The notes beneath the pieces are model-generated. The model worked only from the letters and a program-made list of their open reading frames with translations, did no database searches and was not told the origin of the DNA. Both the position numbers and the translations under genes were made by a program. Below, in pieces: positions 34,831 to 43,951 of a DNA stretch of 64,000 nt (position 1 is its first letter; each line of letters begins with the position of its first letter). The stretch covers positions 1 to 64,000 of the forward strand of contig CAYMPH010000004.1 of NCBI GenBank assembly GCA_964392365.1, in the 5' to 3' direction. This DNA comes from CAYMPH01 sp964392365. GTDB lineage: Bacteria; Spirochaetota; UBA4802; UBA5550.

Positions 34831-37002
34831 ATGAATATAGGCAGTATATTAATTATATCAGCGGTTGTTTTATCTGTTGCATCAGTAATCTTCATGACAA
34901 AGGATTCTGTACCTAACGAAAAAAGCATATTAGCCGGAAGAAGAATTTATTACATTTCATCAATTTTAATTATCATTGCCAGTATGATTTTAATGTCAGC
35001 TTTTATTACAAATGATTTTCAATATCATTATGTATACGCCAATTCATCGCGGAATATGCCGCTTCTTTATCTGATCAGCGGATTCTGGGCAGGGAGCGAA
35101 GGAAGCTTTCTTCTGTGGCTTCTGCTGCTGAATCTCACAGGTCTTGCTGTAATTAAATCCAAAGATAAAAATGAAAATATAATAATGACTGTTATCATCA
35201 TAACCCAGATATTTATTTTAATAATGATAACTATAAACAGCCCGTTTGAATTTATATGGAAAAAATTTCCGAATGAACTCCAGCCTGGACAAATACCTCC
35301 GGACGGTTCAGGAATGAATCCTCTTCTCATGGATCCATGGATGATAGCTCATCCGCCAATTTTATTTTTAGGTTACGCAGCAGCAACAGTTCCTTTCGCA
35401 TTTGCAATTGCAGCTCTGATAAACAATAATTTTACAGACTGGGTAAAATCATCATATAAATGGCTGCTGTTCAGCATGATATCTCTCGGAATCGGCATTT
35501 TTATGGGAGGATACTGGGCATATAAAGTTTTAGGATGGGGCGGTTTCTGGGGATGGGACCCTGTTGAAAATTCATCGCTTATCCCGTGGCTCGTATCAGT
35601 TGCCCTGATGCACGGTATGCTGCTGCAGAAAAGAAAAGGCGCTCTCCCAAAAACAAATATTGCTCTTGCAGTAATTTATTTTGTTCTGGTTTTTTACAGC
35701 ACATTCCTTACCAGAAGCGGCGTGCTGTCAAATTTTTCTGTTCACTCATTCGGAGAATCCGGCACATCGCCGTATTTAATCGGCTTCATGCTTATAACAT
35801 TATTTTCAGGATTTTTCCTTTTAATAAAAAAATTCAATACCATAAAAGGCGAATCGCTGGGACAGGAAATTCTGTCATGGGCAAATCTTACTTTATTCGG
35901 CATGCTCACTGTAATAATATACGCTGCTGTAATTTTAATCGGAACATCAATGCCGATCATATCAGGGATATTCCTGACAAATCAGACTTCTGTAACTTCA
36001 AATTTTTATAATGGAATTTCAGTTCCTTTCGGAGTGCTGATTCTTACTCTCATGATAATGGCAACCATGGCATCAAGAGGCCTGCTCGCAATTTTTAAAA
36101 ATAAATTAATTCTATTATTTATAATTTTATCTGCTGCTGCAGGAATATTATTCAATTTAAATCACACAGATCAAATTCAGCCTTTTATTATCTCAGTTAT
36201 TGCATTCTTTATAATTTTTGTTTATCTGTCAGATATTATTAAATTTAAATTTATTTCCGTCGGATCATCAAGGCTCACTCATATAGGAATTGCTGTAATG
36301 GCAATCGGCATTATTGCTTCAGGATTTCATTCGTCATCAATTCAGAAAAAATTATTCAAAGACATAGAAGAAAAAGCAGGAACGGTAAATCTTACTTTTA
36401 AAAACTTTAATGAAAAATCCAGATCAACATTATCATTTATTCTGAAAGACGGCAATTCGCAAAGCTCATTTGAAACAGATTATTATATAGATCAGAAAAC
36501 ACATTCACTGTACCGTGAACCGCATATTGAATATGGATTTTTTAAGGATATCTATATAACACCGGAACAATACGAATCCGGAGAAAAATCTCTGACAAAT
36601 CTCATAATTGCAAAAGGTGAAAAAAAGTTTCTCGGCAATGACATGTTTGTGTATGTAGACATGGATTCATCAGGAATGCGTTCAGAAGAGCCGTCTCTTT
36701 TTGTAAATCTTACAGTAAATGGAAATAAACTTTCACCTGGAATTAAAATAGTAAAGGAAAAAAGAATTTCCGTTAAGCCTGTAATTCCGGGAACTGACAG
36801 GGAAGTCTCACTTGTAGAAATCGATGCTGACAGCAAAAAAGTACTGCTTCACGTAACACCAGGCAGAGATACGCTTATTCCTCCGGATTCTGTTATGGTT
36901 GATGTTTCATTTAAAAGATTTATATGGGCAGTGTGGCTTGGAACAATATTAATTTCAGCAGGCGGAATTGCAGCAGTTGTTTCAAACAGAAAGAAAAAAT
37001 AA
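34831..37002 (+). CDS. ccmF: Cytochrome c heme lyase CcmF
   Basis: 723 residues with about 15 transmembrane helices and a large periplasmic loop before the last one. The WWD motif is WGGFWGWDPVENSSLIPWL, preceded by LMDPWMIAHPPILFLGY and followed by LTRSGVLSNFSVHSFG, all typical of CcmF. It joins heme from CcmE to the CxxCH cysteines of apocytochromes. The ATG at 34831 (AAGG before) is taken over 34798, which lies inside ccmE. It is the last gene of the operon; no ccmG, ccmH or ccmI follows. Confidence 0.93.
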   Translation: MNIGSILIISAVVLSVASVIFMTKDSVPNEKSILAGRRIYYISSILIIIASMILMSAFITNDFQYHYVYANSSRNMPLLYLISGFWAGSEGSFLLWLLLLNLTGLAVIKSKDKNENIIMTVIIITQIFILIMITINSPFEFIWKKFPNELQPGQIPPDGSGMNPLLMDPWMIAHPPILFLGYAAATVPFAFAIAALINNNFTDWVKSSYKWLLFSMISLGIGIFMGGYWAYKVLGWGGFWGWDPVENSSLIPWLVSVALMHGMLLQKRKGALPKTNIALAVIYFVLVFYSTFLTRSGVLSNFSVHSFGESGTSPYLIGFMLITLFSGFFLLIKKFNTIKGESLGQEILSWANLTLFGMLTVIIYAAVILIGTSMPIISGIFLTNQTSVTSNFYNGISVPFGVLILTLMIMATMASRGLLAIFKNKLILLFIILSAAAGILFNLNHTDQIQPFIISVIAFFIIFVYLSDIIKFKFISVGSSRLTHIGIAVMAIGIIASGFHSSSIQKKLFKDIEEKAGTVNLTFKNFNEKSRSTLSFILKDGNSQSSFETDYYIDQKTHSLYREPHIEYGFFKDIYITPEQYESGEKSLTNLIIAKGEKKFLGNDMFVYVDMDSSGMRSEEPSLFVNLTVNGNKLSPGIKIVKEKRISVKPVIPGTDREVSLVEIDADSKKVLLHVTPGRDTLIPPDSVMVDVSFKRFIWAVWLGTILISAGGIAAVVSNRKKK

Positions 37003-37003
37003 T

Positions 37004-37363
37004 TTATTCTATTGTTTTTTCTTTTTTTAGAAGTTTCAAAGCATCTTTCACATTATTAATTTCTATTTTTAATTCATCAAATGCAGCTGAAGCAAGATCC
37101 ATCTGATTATTTTTGCCTATTTTTTCAAGAGCTAAAGCTGATTCATAAGCCTTTTTTGCAGAAAAATTTGATACAGCTCCTTTTATGGTATGAGCTGCTT
37201 TTCCCAGCGATTGCGAATCACCGGCTTTGAATGTTTCTTCAATTTTTGACATAAGATTTACAGAATCGCTTATAAAAATTTCAGCAAGCTCATTTAATAA
37301 TGTAATATCTCCATCAAGTCTTTCGCTTAATTCTTTTCTGTTTATTACATCTTCAATTTTCAT
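37004..37363 (-). CDS. Histidine phosphotransfer (HPt) domain protein
   Basis: 119 residues, all one four-helix HPt domain. The phosphorylatable histidine is His58 in AAHTIKGAVSNF, followed by the usual small and aromatic residues. It would relay phosphate between hybrid kinases and response regulators, none of which is encoded nearby. The ATG at 37363 follows AAGG by 8 nt. Orphan gene convergent with ccmF, whose stop is only 2 bp away. Confidence 0.87.
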   Translation of the reverse strand: MKIEDVINRKELSERLDGDITLLNELAEIFISDSVNLMSKIEETFKAGDSQSLGKAAHTIKGAVSNFSAKKAYESALALEKIGKNNQMDLASAAFDELKIEINNVKDALKLLKKEKTIE

Positions 37364-37447
37364 TTCTGAACCTTTTTGAAATAACTGTTTCAATATTTTT
37401 TTAATAAATAAATTTACTTAAAGAATCTTCAGAATGTCAATAAAAAT

Positions 37448-38164
37448 TTAAAAAACAAATATGGCATCATGATATACTGTTTTATAAAAAAATGCGTTAT
37501 CTGATTTTTCAGTTTTTGATAATATTATATCTTCTATTTCTTTTTTATTTGCTTCATTCAGGCTGTAATGTGAAATAAAATAATCAATCTCATCATTGAT
37601 ATCAGTAAAACGCGATAATCGTGTCTGTGTAATATCAGCAGCTTTAAAAGAAATCTTTGCATTATTCAGAATTGATTTAATATCTTCATCTGCAATCTGC
37701 GAGCATCTTTTTTTATTGAATCTGTTTCTTATCATATCAGACACAGACTCCTCCTGAACAGATTTACGTATAACTATAATAGATCTATCTGCATTGCGGA
37801 TCATTTTTGAAATAGCGTAATTCGGATCTTTCATCGGGTATAATGAATGTACAGATACAACTGCATCTGCCGGCTCTTCTGAGAAAGATTCCCATGATTC
37901 ATTTATTATTTCAAAATTAAGGTTTCTGCCGTCAATTTTTCTTTTTAAGATTGAAAGCATTTCTTTAGAAGGGTCAACAGCTTTTACCTGAAAACCTTTT
38001 TCAGCAAGGGGAATTGATATAAATCCTGTCCCGGCTCCAATATCTAAAACAGTCACTGCTCCGGAAAGTTCTTCAATAACACGATCAGCAATATTACCGG
38101 GATAGCCTTCATCAGACAATCTTCTTTCATACTCTTGTGCATAATTTTTTTCATTAAATCTCAT
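37448..38164 (-). CDS. Class I SAM-dependent methyltransferase
   Basis: 238 residues. Motif I is VLDIGAGTGFISIPLA (about 34-50), followed by the acidic end of strand 2 (VKAVDPS) and a DAVVSVHSLY post-motif. The substrate cannot be inferred; proteins like this act on small molecules, lipids or cofactors. It lies 84 bp downstream-side of the HPt gene on the same strand with a weak ribosome-binding site. Confidence 0.8.
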   Translation of the reverse strand: MRFNEKNYAQEYERRLSDEGYPGNIADRVIEELSGAVTVLDIGAGTGFISIPLAEKGFQVKAVDPSKEMLSILKRKIDGRNLNFEIINESWESFSEEPADAVVSVHSLYPMKDPNYAISKMIRNADRSIIVIRKSVQEESVSDMIRNRFNKKRCSQIADEDIKSILNNAKISFKAADITQTRLSRFTDINDEIDYFISHYSLNEANKKEIEDIILSKTEKSDNAFFYKTVYHDAIFVF

Positions 38165-38221
38165 AATATCTTTTTCAATTAAAAATTTTTAGTATCAGTT
38201 TTCTACAATGCTTATTAAATA

Positions 38222-38268
38222 ATGGATTCACCCGAGGGTGCAGGCCATCGCAGGCGCAGTAATGACAG
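38222..38268 (-). repeat. Half copy of the MITE-like repeat
   Basis: Read on the minus strand it is the left half of the core, CTGTCATTACTGCGCCTGCG followed by ATGGCCTGCACCCTCGGGTG and AATCCAT. The right half and both terminal repeats are missing. It lies between the methyltransferase start and the exbD stop. Confidence 0.65.
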
Positions 38269-38288
38269 AATGTGAGAAAAAGTAAATT

Positions 38289-39191
38289 TTACCTTACAAG
38301 CTCAACGCCGAGAACTATTTTTTTTAAACCAGCCTTATCAAGAATTCCTATAAGCTTTACCACAGAATCGTACCTGCAGTCCTTGTCGCCGTTTACAGTA
38401 ATAACTGAATCTTTATTCGTTGAAATAATTGATGAAATTTTAGCCTGAATTTTTTCCGCATCTGTATTCAGGTTAAAACGCGACTCGCCGAAAAAAACAT
38501 CATCGCCTTTATTGATTGTTACTGCCAGATTATTCGGCAGATTCTGGGATTTTTTCCCGGTGGTGGATTTAGGAAGATTTACATTAATATCATCCTTATA
38601 AATTATCGGAGCTGCTACAACAAAGATGATAAGGAGAACCAGAACCACATCCGTAAACGGAGTAATATTTATTTCAGTCATGATCCTTTTATTTCTTTTC
38701 GCAAGATTTAAATTAGGATTTATTTTTTCAACAGCAGCCAAAGAGACTGATTCATTCTTTGCATCCATCTCCTTTACGGATTCTGATGATTTTTTTATTT
38801 TTATTTCTTCAGGAGAAAGCTTTTTTAATTGAGAAATAATTATTTCCAGTCTTTTAATTTCAGTATAGTGTTTACTGTAATATTCACTTAATACTTTTTG
38901 AATTTTCTTAACAACCGCTATATCAACCGGAAGCAATAAAACGCCTTCGCCTGTTGCATTAAAAATCCAATCACTTAGTAATTCCAGCTGACGTATTGAT
39001 AATTTTATTTTATCATCAGATTTTTTTATTACATCAAACAAACCTTTCTCTTCAGGTATTTCAATTGCACTGCTGCCCCAATGACCTTTATTTTCCATAT
39101 CATCATAAAAAGATAACAGACGGGATTTCTCAGATTGATTAATTTTTATAGTAAACATTTTAGCACCGGTTTTATTTTGAGATGAAAGCAT
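38289..39191 (-). CDS. ExbD/TolR-family protein with a long N-terminal extension
   Basis: 300 residues, about twice normal ExbD length. The true ExbD part starts at Met171: MTEINITPFTDVVLVLLIIF, with the essential transmembrane aspartate as Asp181, then a periplasmic domain with the usual beta-alpha fold. Residues 1-170 are an extra, charged, partly helical region (coiled-coil-like at 95-135) that would be cytoplasmic and has no family I know. The frame runs through without a break. Neither start (39191 or ATG 39158) has a clear ribosome-binding site. It follows exbB and with it should form a proton-driven energiser. Confidence 0.83.
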   Translation of the reverse strand: MLSSQNKTGAKMFTIKINQSEKSRLLSFYDDMENKGHWGSSAIEIPEEKGLFDVIKKSDDKIKLSIRQLELLSDWIFNATGEGVLLLPVDIAVVKKIQKVLSEYYSKHYTEIKRLEIIISQLKKLSPEEIKIKKSSESVKEMDAKNESVSLAAVEKINPNLNLAKRNKRIMTEINITPFTDVVLVLLIIFVVAAPIIYKDDINVNLPKSTTGKKSQNLPNNLAVTINKGDDVFFGESRFNLNTDAEKIQAKISSIISTNKDSVITVNGDKDCRYDSVVKLIGILDKAGLKKIVLGVELVR

Positions 39192-39217
39192 TTAAAATAT
39201 CAGCAATCATCATTTTT

Positions 39218-39832
39218 TTAAGATTTTATAAGATCTGCGGTTTCTGAAGAACACAGTTCCATTTCAATTGAAAAATCATCAGACCTTTTAATAAAATAAT
39301 TATAAGATATGACAGATATGAGGGCAACCACAATTCCGGCTGCTGTTGAAAAGAGTGCTTCGGAGATACCGCCGATTACAGTATTTATACCTCCGCCAAG
39401 AGATGATATGTCATGAAACGCCCTGATGATTCCTATTACAGTCCCAAGCAGTCCAATATAAACCGCAGTGCTGCCTATTGTACCGAGAATATTTAAAAAC
39501 TTTTCAAGCTTTACAGTCTCAATTACTTTCTGCCTGTCCATTGCATTTTTCATTTTATTTTCTGAAAGGTCTCTTGACATAATCCCTTCGCGTACCACAT
39601 TTGCAAGCGGAGAATTTGCTCCTTCGCATAAGCCGAGAGCCTTTTCAAAATTTTTATTTTTTATTTCATTTCTGATTTTAGCCATTAACACATTACGCTT
39701 AAGCCTGTTTTTTCTATAAAAGAAAATTGATCTTTCAATTATTACTGCAATCGCAAGAATAGAACAAATTACAAGAATCCAAATAACAAACCCGCTCATT
39801 AAAATAATCTGAAAAATTGATTTCCCTGCCAT
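39218..39832 (-). CDS. exbB: ExbB/TolQ/MotA-family proton channel protein
   Basis: 204 residues, three transmembrane helices. The conserved core is LGTIGSTAVYIGLLGTVIGI followed by the long polar helix and GISEALFSTAAGIVVALISV, both characteristic of ExbB/TolQ. The ATG at 39832 has AGGAG 7 nt before it; the frame upstream to 39910 is not supported. It powers outer-membrane transport or envelope functions together with ExbD (27 bp downstream). No TonB gene is in the window. Confidence 0.9.
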   Translation of the reverse strand: MAGKSIFQIILMSGFVIWILVICSILAIAVIIERSIFFYRKNRLKRNVLMAKIRNEIKNKNFEKALGLCEGANSPLANVVREGIMSRDLSENKMKNAMDRQKVIETVKLEKFLNILGTIGSTAVYIGLLGTVIGIIRAFHDISSLGGGINTVIGGISEALFSTAAGIVVALISVISYNYFIKRSDDFSIEMELCSSETADLIKS

Positions 39833-39925
39833 AAAACTCTCCTGAAATAAACCCGATTTATACAATCTCATCCAATATACATTTTCATAACAAATAAAAA
39901 ACACAACCATATGTCAAAGAAAAAA

Positions 39926-40042
39926 TTGTAACATTTTTCCAGATAAATATACATATTATTTCATTAGAGACGTTTGTTAATATTTCCTCCGGAAAAACCT
40001 TTGAATAAGGCTGCTATTTAATTTTTAGCAGTCTTTTTTTTT
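39926..40042 (+). ncRNA. Possible structured leader or small RNA with intrinsic terminator
   Basis: TTGTAA (39926-39931) and TATACA (39948-39953), 16 bp apart, could start a transcript near 39960. About 30 nt later come three small hairpins: TTTCC/GGAAA, CCTT/AAGG and GGCTGCTA/TAGCAGTC (40009-40033, one G-U pair), the last followed by nine T. The terminator lies 86 bp before the adenylate cyclase ATG on the same strand, so it could be an attenuator of that gene or end a small RNA of about 80 nt. No known riboswitch class recognised. Confidence 0.4.
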
Positions 40043-40128
40043 ACTTGAACTGCTTTCAGTGATATTTTAAATTAACTAATTATTAATCTTTAAATTATTG
40101 TCCTGAAATCCATCTAAAAAATTAAAAA

Positions 40129-42849
40129 ATGTCATTACAAGATATAGCAGAAAAAAACAGAGAAGCATTTAACGCTTTTAATAAATTAAAAATAGACCGC
40201 TTAAACGGCCTGATATCACCTCAGGCGAAAAGAGCAATTTTCTCCATTCCTTTTTTATTCAGCGTCAACGACAAAAAAATTCCGGGTTATGTGGAAGGCC
40301 ATTGTCCCATTGGAATGAAAAACTATACGCCCGATAATGAGTTAATTAAATTTTTTCAAAATAAATACAGAACTACTGAAATAAATTTTTCAAACGATCA
40401 CCCTTTTGTGGAAATGATAGCCCTGATAGGCAGTGCCGGAACTATCGCATACAATAAAAAGTCCGACTTTGATTTCTGGATATGCATCAACAAAAACCGC
40501 ACAACTCCTGAAGCAAATATTCTTTTTCAGAAAAAAGCAGTCCTGATCCAGGAATGGGTCATAAAAGAAGCCGGTGCTGAAACTCATTTGTTTGTTAACG
40601 ACATAGAAAGCGTGAGACAGAATGTTTTTGCTGAAGACGATGATGAAGCCTTTGGAACAACTGCAGGCGCTCTCCTGATGGATGAATTTTACAGAAGTTC
40701 AATAATAATAGAAGGTAAAATTCCATTCTGGTGGGCAGTACCCAGATTTGCTTCAGACAGTCAGTACTATGAATTCTATAATGCAGTTCCGGCCGATTGG
40801 CGCGATGACAATTTTATAGATATAGGAAATCTCCAGGAAATTTCCAAAGAGGATTTCCTCGGTGCGGCTTTATTCCAGCTGATTAAATCACTTGGAAATC
40901 CTTTTAAATCCATAATAAAAATCGGAGTGCTTGAAAAATATTTAAATGGAAAAGAAACAAGTCCGCTGCTCAGCCATAAAGTAAAAGCATCAATTCAAAG
41001 AGGAAGCGTAAATGCCCTCATTCTCGATTCATATATGCTTATGTTCAGTGAGGTTTATGAATACTACGGCACAACAATGCCCACACCTGAAATACTGGAT
41101 GTACTGAGAAAAAATCTTTACCTGAAAATCAATCCCCAGCTTTCGAAATATTCCGGAATTCAGGCAAGTAAAAATCTTCCTTATCATGTTGTTGTAATGT
41201 TTAAATATGTCAAATCATGGGGATGGGATGACAATAAAATTAAAGAACTCGATACATTCGATTCATGGGATTATAACCAGGTTATTCAATTCTGGAATTC
41301 AGTAAAAAAATTCATGCTCTTAAGCTATCAGAAAATTACAGCCTCTATTCCAACTATAAACATTTCCGAACGGGTTTCAACCTCTGACATTCAGCTGCTC
41401 AGCGGAAAAATAAAAGCTCATTTTTCCCAGAGCGACAATAAGATTGATGATCACATTACATTTAAAGATTCAACTTATGAATCAATAATGTATATTGAGC
41501 CGATTAGAAAAGGTGCGGATATTGTCGAGTGGCGGTTATATAAAAGCGGGAACGAACAGCGCGATAAAACAATCACCTTAAAAACTGAAAAAAGTTTAAT
41601 CAAGCTGATAGCCTGGACATCGATTAACAGATTATTTGATCCGGTTTTTTCAAGAATAAAAATTCAATCCGGATACGGGCAGCTTAATCAGAATTTCATG
41701 CTTACACTTCTTGTAAAAATTTCAGAGATGTATTCCAAGGGAAACAACATAAAAAATGAGTACTATCTAAAAGAGCCGTTTAATCTTATAAATCTGATTG
41801 TAACAGGCTTTACCGACGGGAGCCCGGATTCAAAAAGATCAATTTATCATATATATAAAACAAGCTGGGGCGAATCATATATTGAAAAGTATAATGACAA
41901 TTCCCAGGTTATAAAAATTCTTGAAAAAGTTCTGACCGGCGGAGTAATTACAGGAAAAAGTTTTGATGACACCTGCGCGATAATATCAGATGAAGAATCT
42001 ATCAGGCAATTCAGAGATCTTAATAAATTTTTTGTTGAGGCGTATCAATTTATAACAGCAGTTACTTCAGGGAAATCATTAAGATTTATCGGCAAGATTG
42101 ATTCTAATTATATTAAAATTACAAGAACCGGAAAAAATATCATCTTTACAACACATGACAATGCAGTAAAACTTCTTGCAGCCATATCACTCAAACCAAG
42201 AAAAGATATGCTGATGAAATTTTACGGGGATGACACCTGGATAAGCTTACTCGATTCGGTTTATAATTTAAAAAAAGAAAACGCTCCGATCGTATCATAT
42301 GTTATAAAAGGAAACCATGTATTAATATTCCTGATAAATGAAAGAGGGAATCTGTTTACATATATTAAATCATCTCAAACAAAAGAAGATGCAATCTTTT
42401 CACTGCTTCATTTTTCAAAATCATCCATAAAAACAATAAACAACCTTAAAATACTGCCTTCAATAAATGATAAATGTTTCGTCTATAAAAATGAGCAGGA
42501 CAGATTCGGGAAAAATACTTTCAGCGAAGAGTCGGAAGTTATGGAAGCGAAGTATTTTTCAAAATTCAAAATTGATAAGAAATCCGTTGGTTTAAAGGTC
42601 GCGATTCACGGTTTTTCACAAAAAGACACACAGTATGATATAATGTTTACAGATGGAACTTCAACGGGCCCGATATCATTTTCAATGATATCAGCTGTGC
42701 TTTCAACCTTTAAGATAAAAGGAACTGATATACCTGTTCTTGTGGATGCAATTTCATTTTCTGACCTTAAAAGTGAAGATGCAAAACTGGGAACTACAAT
42801 CTATTTTCAGGAAAAATACAGAATCGAGTATATTTTAGACAGATTATGA
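40129..42849 (+). CDS. cyaA: Class I adenylate cyclase
   Basis: 906 residues, close to the length of the enterobacterial CyaA. The N-terminal catalytic part shows the nucleotidyltransferase signature GSAGTIAYNKKSDFDFW (101-117), with Asp113, Asp115 and Trp117 equal to the SDLDIWVC site of class I enzymes, and IPFWWAVP further on. The C-terminal half (from about 540) is the family's regulatory region, poorly conserved. It makes cAMP from ATP. No ribosome-binding site is visible before the ATG. A terminator-like hairpin lies upstream (40009-40042). Class I cyclases are best known from gammaproteobacteria. Confidence 0.85.
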   Translation: MSLQDIAEKNREAFNAFNKLKIDRLNGLISPQAKRAIFSIPFLFSVNDKKIPGYVEGHCPIGMKNYTPDNELIKFFQNKYRTTEINFSNDHPFVEMIALIGSAGTIAYNKKSDFDFWICINKNRTTPEANILFQKKAVLIQEWVIKEAGAETHLFVNDIESVRQNVFAEDDDEAFGTTAGALLMDEFYRSSIIIEGKIPFWWAVPRFASDSQYYEFYNAVPADWRDDNFIDIGNLQEISKEDFLGAALFQLIKSLGNPFKSIIKIGVLEKYLNGKETSPLLSHKVKASIQRGSVNALILDSYMLMFSEVYEYYGTTMPTPEILDVLRKNLYLKINPQLSKYSGIQASKNLPYHVVVMFKYVKSWGWDDNKIKELDTFDSWDYNQVIQFWNSVKKFMLLSYQKITASIPTINISERVSTSDIQLLSGKIKAHFSQSDNKIDDHITFKDSTYESIMYIEPIRKGADIVEWRLYKSGNEQRDKTITLKTEKSLIKLIAWTSINRLFDPVFSRIKIQSGYGQLNQNFMLTLLVKISEMYSKGNNIKNEYYLKEPFNLINLIVTGFTDGSPDSKRSIYHIYKTSWGESYIEKYNDNSQVIKILEKVLTGGVITGKSFDDTCAIISDEESIRQFRDLNKFFVEAYQFITAVTSGKSLRFIGKIDSNYIKITRTGKNIIFTTHDNAVKLLAAISLKPRKDMLMKFYGDDTWISLLDSVYNLKKENAPIVSYVIKGNHVLIFLINERGNLFTYIKSSQTKEDAIFSLLHFSKSSIKTINNLKILPSINDKCFVYKNEQDRFGKNTFSEESEVMEAKYFSKFKIDKKSVGLKVAIHGFSQKDTQYDIMFTDGTSTGPISFSMISAVLSTFKIKGTDIPVLVDAISFSDLKSEDAKLGTTIYFQEKYRIEYILDRL

Positions 42850-42854
42850 TTTAC

Positions 42855-43421
42855 TTAATCCAGAGGAAAATTATCTCTGAAGAATTTTACCTTTCTGTCT
42901 TTTTCCGGGTCTGCTGCAAGAGTTCCTTTCTGTAAAGCTATATCAAGAAGCTTAACACTATCGCCATTTGAACTTTCATTGGCAGCTTCACTTTTCTTTT
43001 CGTTATTTTTTTCTTCAGATCTGACTTTATCAGCAGCTGCTTTCATTGTACCGAATTTTGCATCAATCTGATCCTGTGTAAGCATGGGCATTTCGTCATC
43101 ATCATCGTCTGAAACAGCCTTTTTATTTTTCATAACCGGCTGCTTTTTTATCTTTTTATCTTCTTTCGGTTTCTCTTTAAGAACCGGTTTTTCAGCATCC
43201 GTCCCCTCTATTTCTTCAACAAGATATGTAGGCGGATTGTCAATTTTCAATTCAAGAAGTTTAATCCTGTCGCCAAGCATAATATTTATCTGTTTTTCTA
43301 TAGTCATGTAAATCGGAGTGCTGAAAGATTTATTACGCGTGATTGTTTTTTCAAGCTTTTTCAACTCTCTAATATCGTTGTCAATCATCTCGATTCTTTT
43401 TAATACATGAACAATTTTCAT
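42855..43421 (-). CDS. Charged coiled-coil protein, unknown
   Basis: 188 residues. The N-terminal 60 are predicted helical coiled coil (LKRIEMIDNDIRELKKLEKT), then come a lysine/glutamate-rich linker with an acidic run SDDDDDE (near 115), MLTQDQIDAKFG, and a conserved-looking C-terminus ending FFRDNFPLD. No known domain. GAGG lies 6-7 nt before the ATG at 43421; the longer frame to 43478 is unsupported. Convergent with the cyclase, with 5 bp between the stops. Confidence 0.6.
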   Translation of the reverse strand: MKIVHVLKRIEMIDNDIRELKKLEKTITRNKSFSTPIYMTIEKQINIMLGDRIKLLELKIDNPPTYLVEEIEGTDAEKPVLKEKPKEDKKIKKQPVMKNKKAVSDDDDDEMPMLTQDQIDAKFGTMKAAADKVRSEEKNNEKKSEAANESSNGDSVKLLDIALQKGTLAADPEKDRKVKFFRDNFPLD

Positions 43422-43951
43422 TTTCAACCTCTTCGCTTCATTGCAGTAAATATAATTTCTCAAAAGCATTGAATTCAATAATTTATTTACTGTTTATATT
43501 TTCAAGTTTAATTAAAGTCAATCAGTATTAATAATAATGGAATTTAAATTTTTACTAATTTCCCTATAAGCATATTGCTACTAATAATAGTTTATTTTTT
43601 GTATATATTCTATTATAGAGCAAAAAAATCATACTATCAAAAACAGGATTTTTTAAATTTTTTTTAATTAATACTGAAAGTCAATAATTTTTTACTTGTA
43701 ATTTTACGATAATATTATGTCACTTAAAAAAAGAGCTCATTTTTAATTTTTATAGAAACAAATTAAAACGTTATTATTCATACAATTTTAACAAAAAATA
43801 AGTTATGAAAAAAAATTTTTATAACTTATTTTTTTGTAAAAATTTCTTTGAAAAAAAATTTTTTTACTGTATTATGAATTGACAACAAATGCCCTACAAA
43901 TTATTGCAACACAGTTTTGTTTAATTTATTATACTCTGGAGGTCAATATTA
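43422..43951. other. AT-rich gap with a perfect hairpin and a weak promoter
   Basis: No coding frame in this 530-bp gap between divergent genes. AAAAAATAAGTTAT (43793-43806) and ATAACTTATTTTTT (43821-43834) pair perfectly over 14 bp, with A and T runs that would make it a terminator on either strand, though no annotated gene ends here. TTGACA at 43879-43884 lies 17 bp before TATTGC (43902-43907), a candidate promoter for the two-gene operon that follows. Confidence 0.4.

Noticed and set aside
35586..36011. 141-aa plus-strand frame inside ccmF
   Set aside because: It is another frame of a well-supported ccmF and encodes a cysteine- and arginine-rich sequence without family resemblance.
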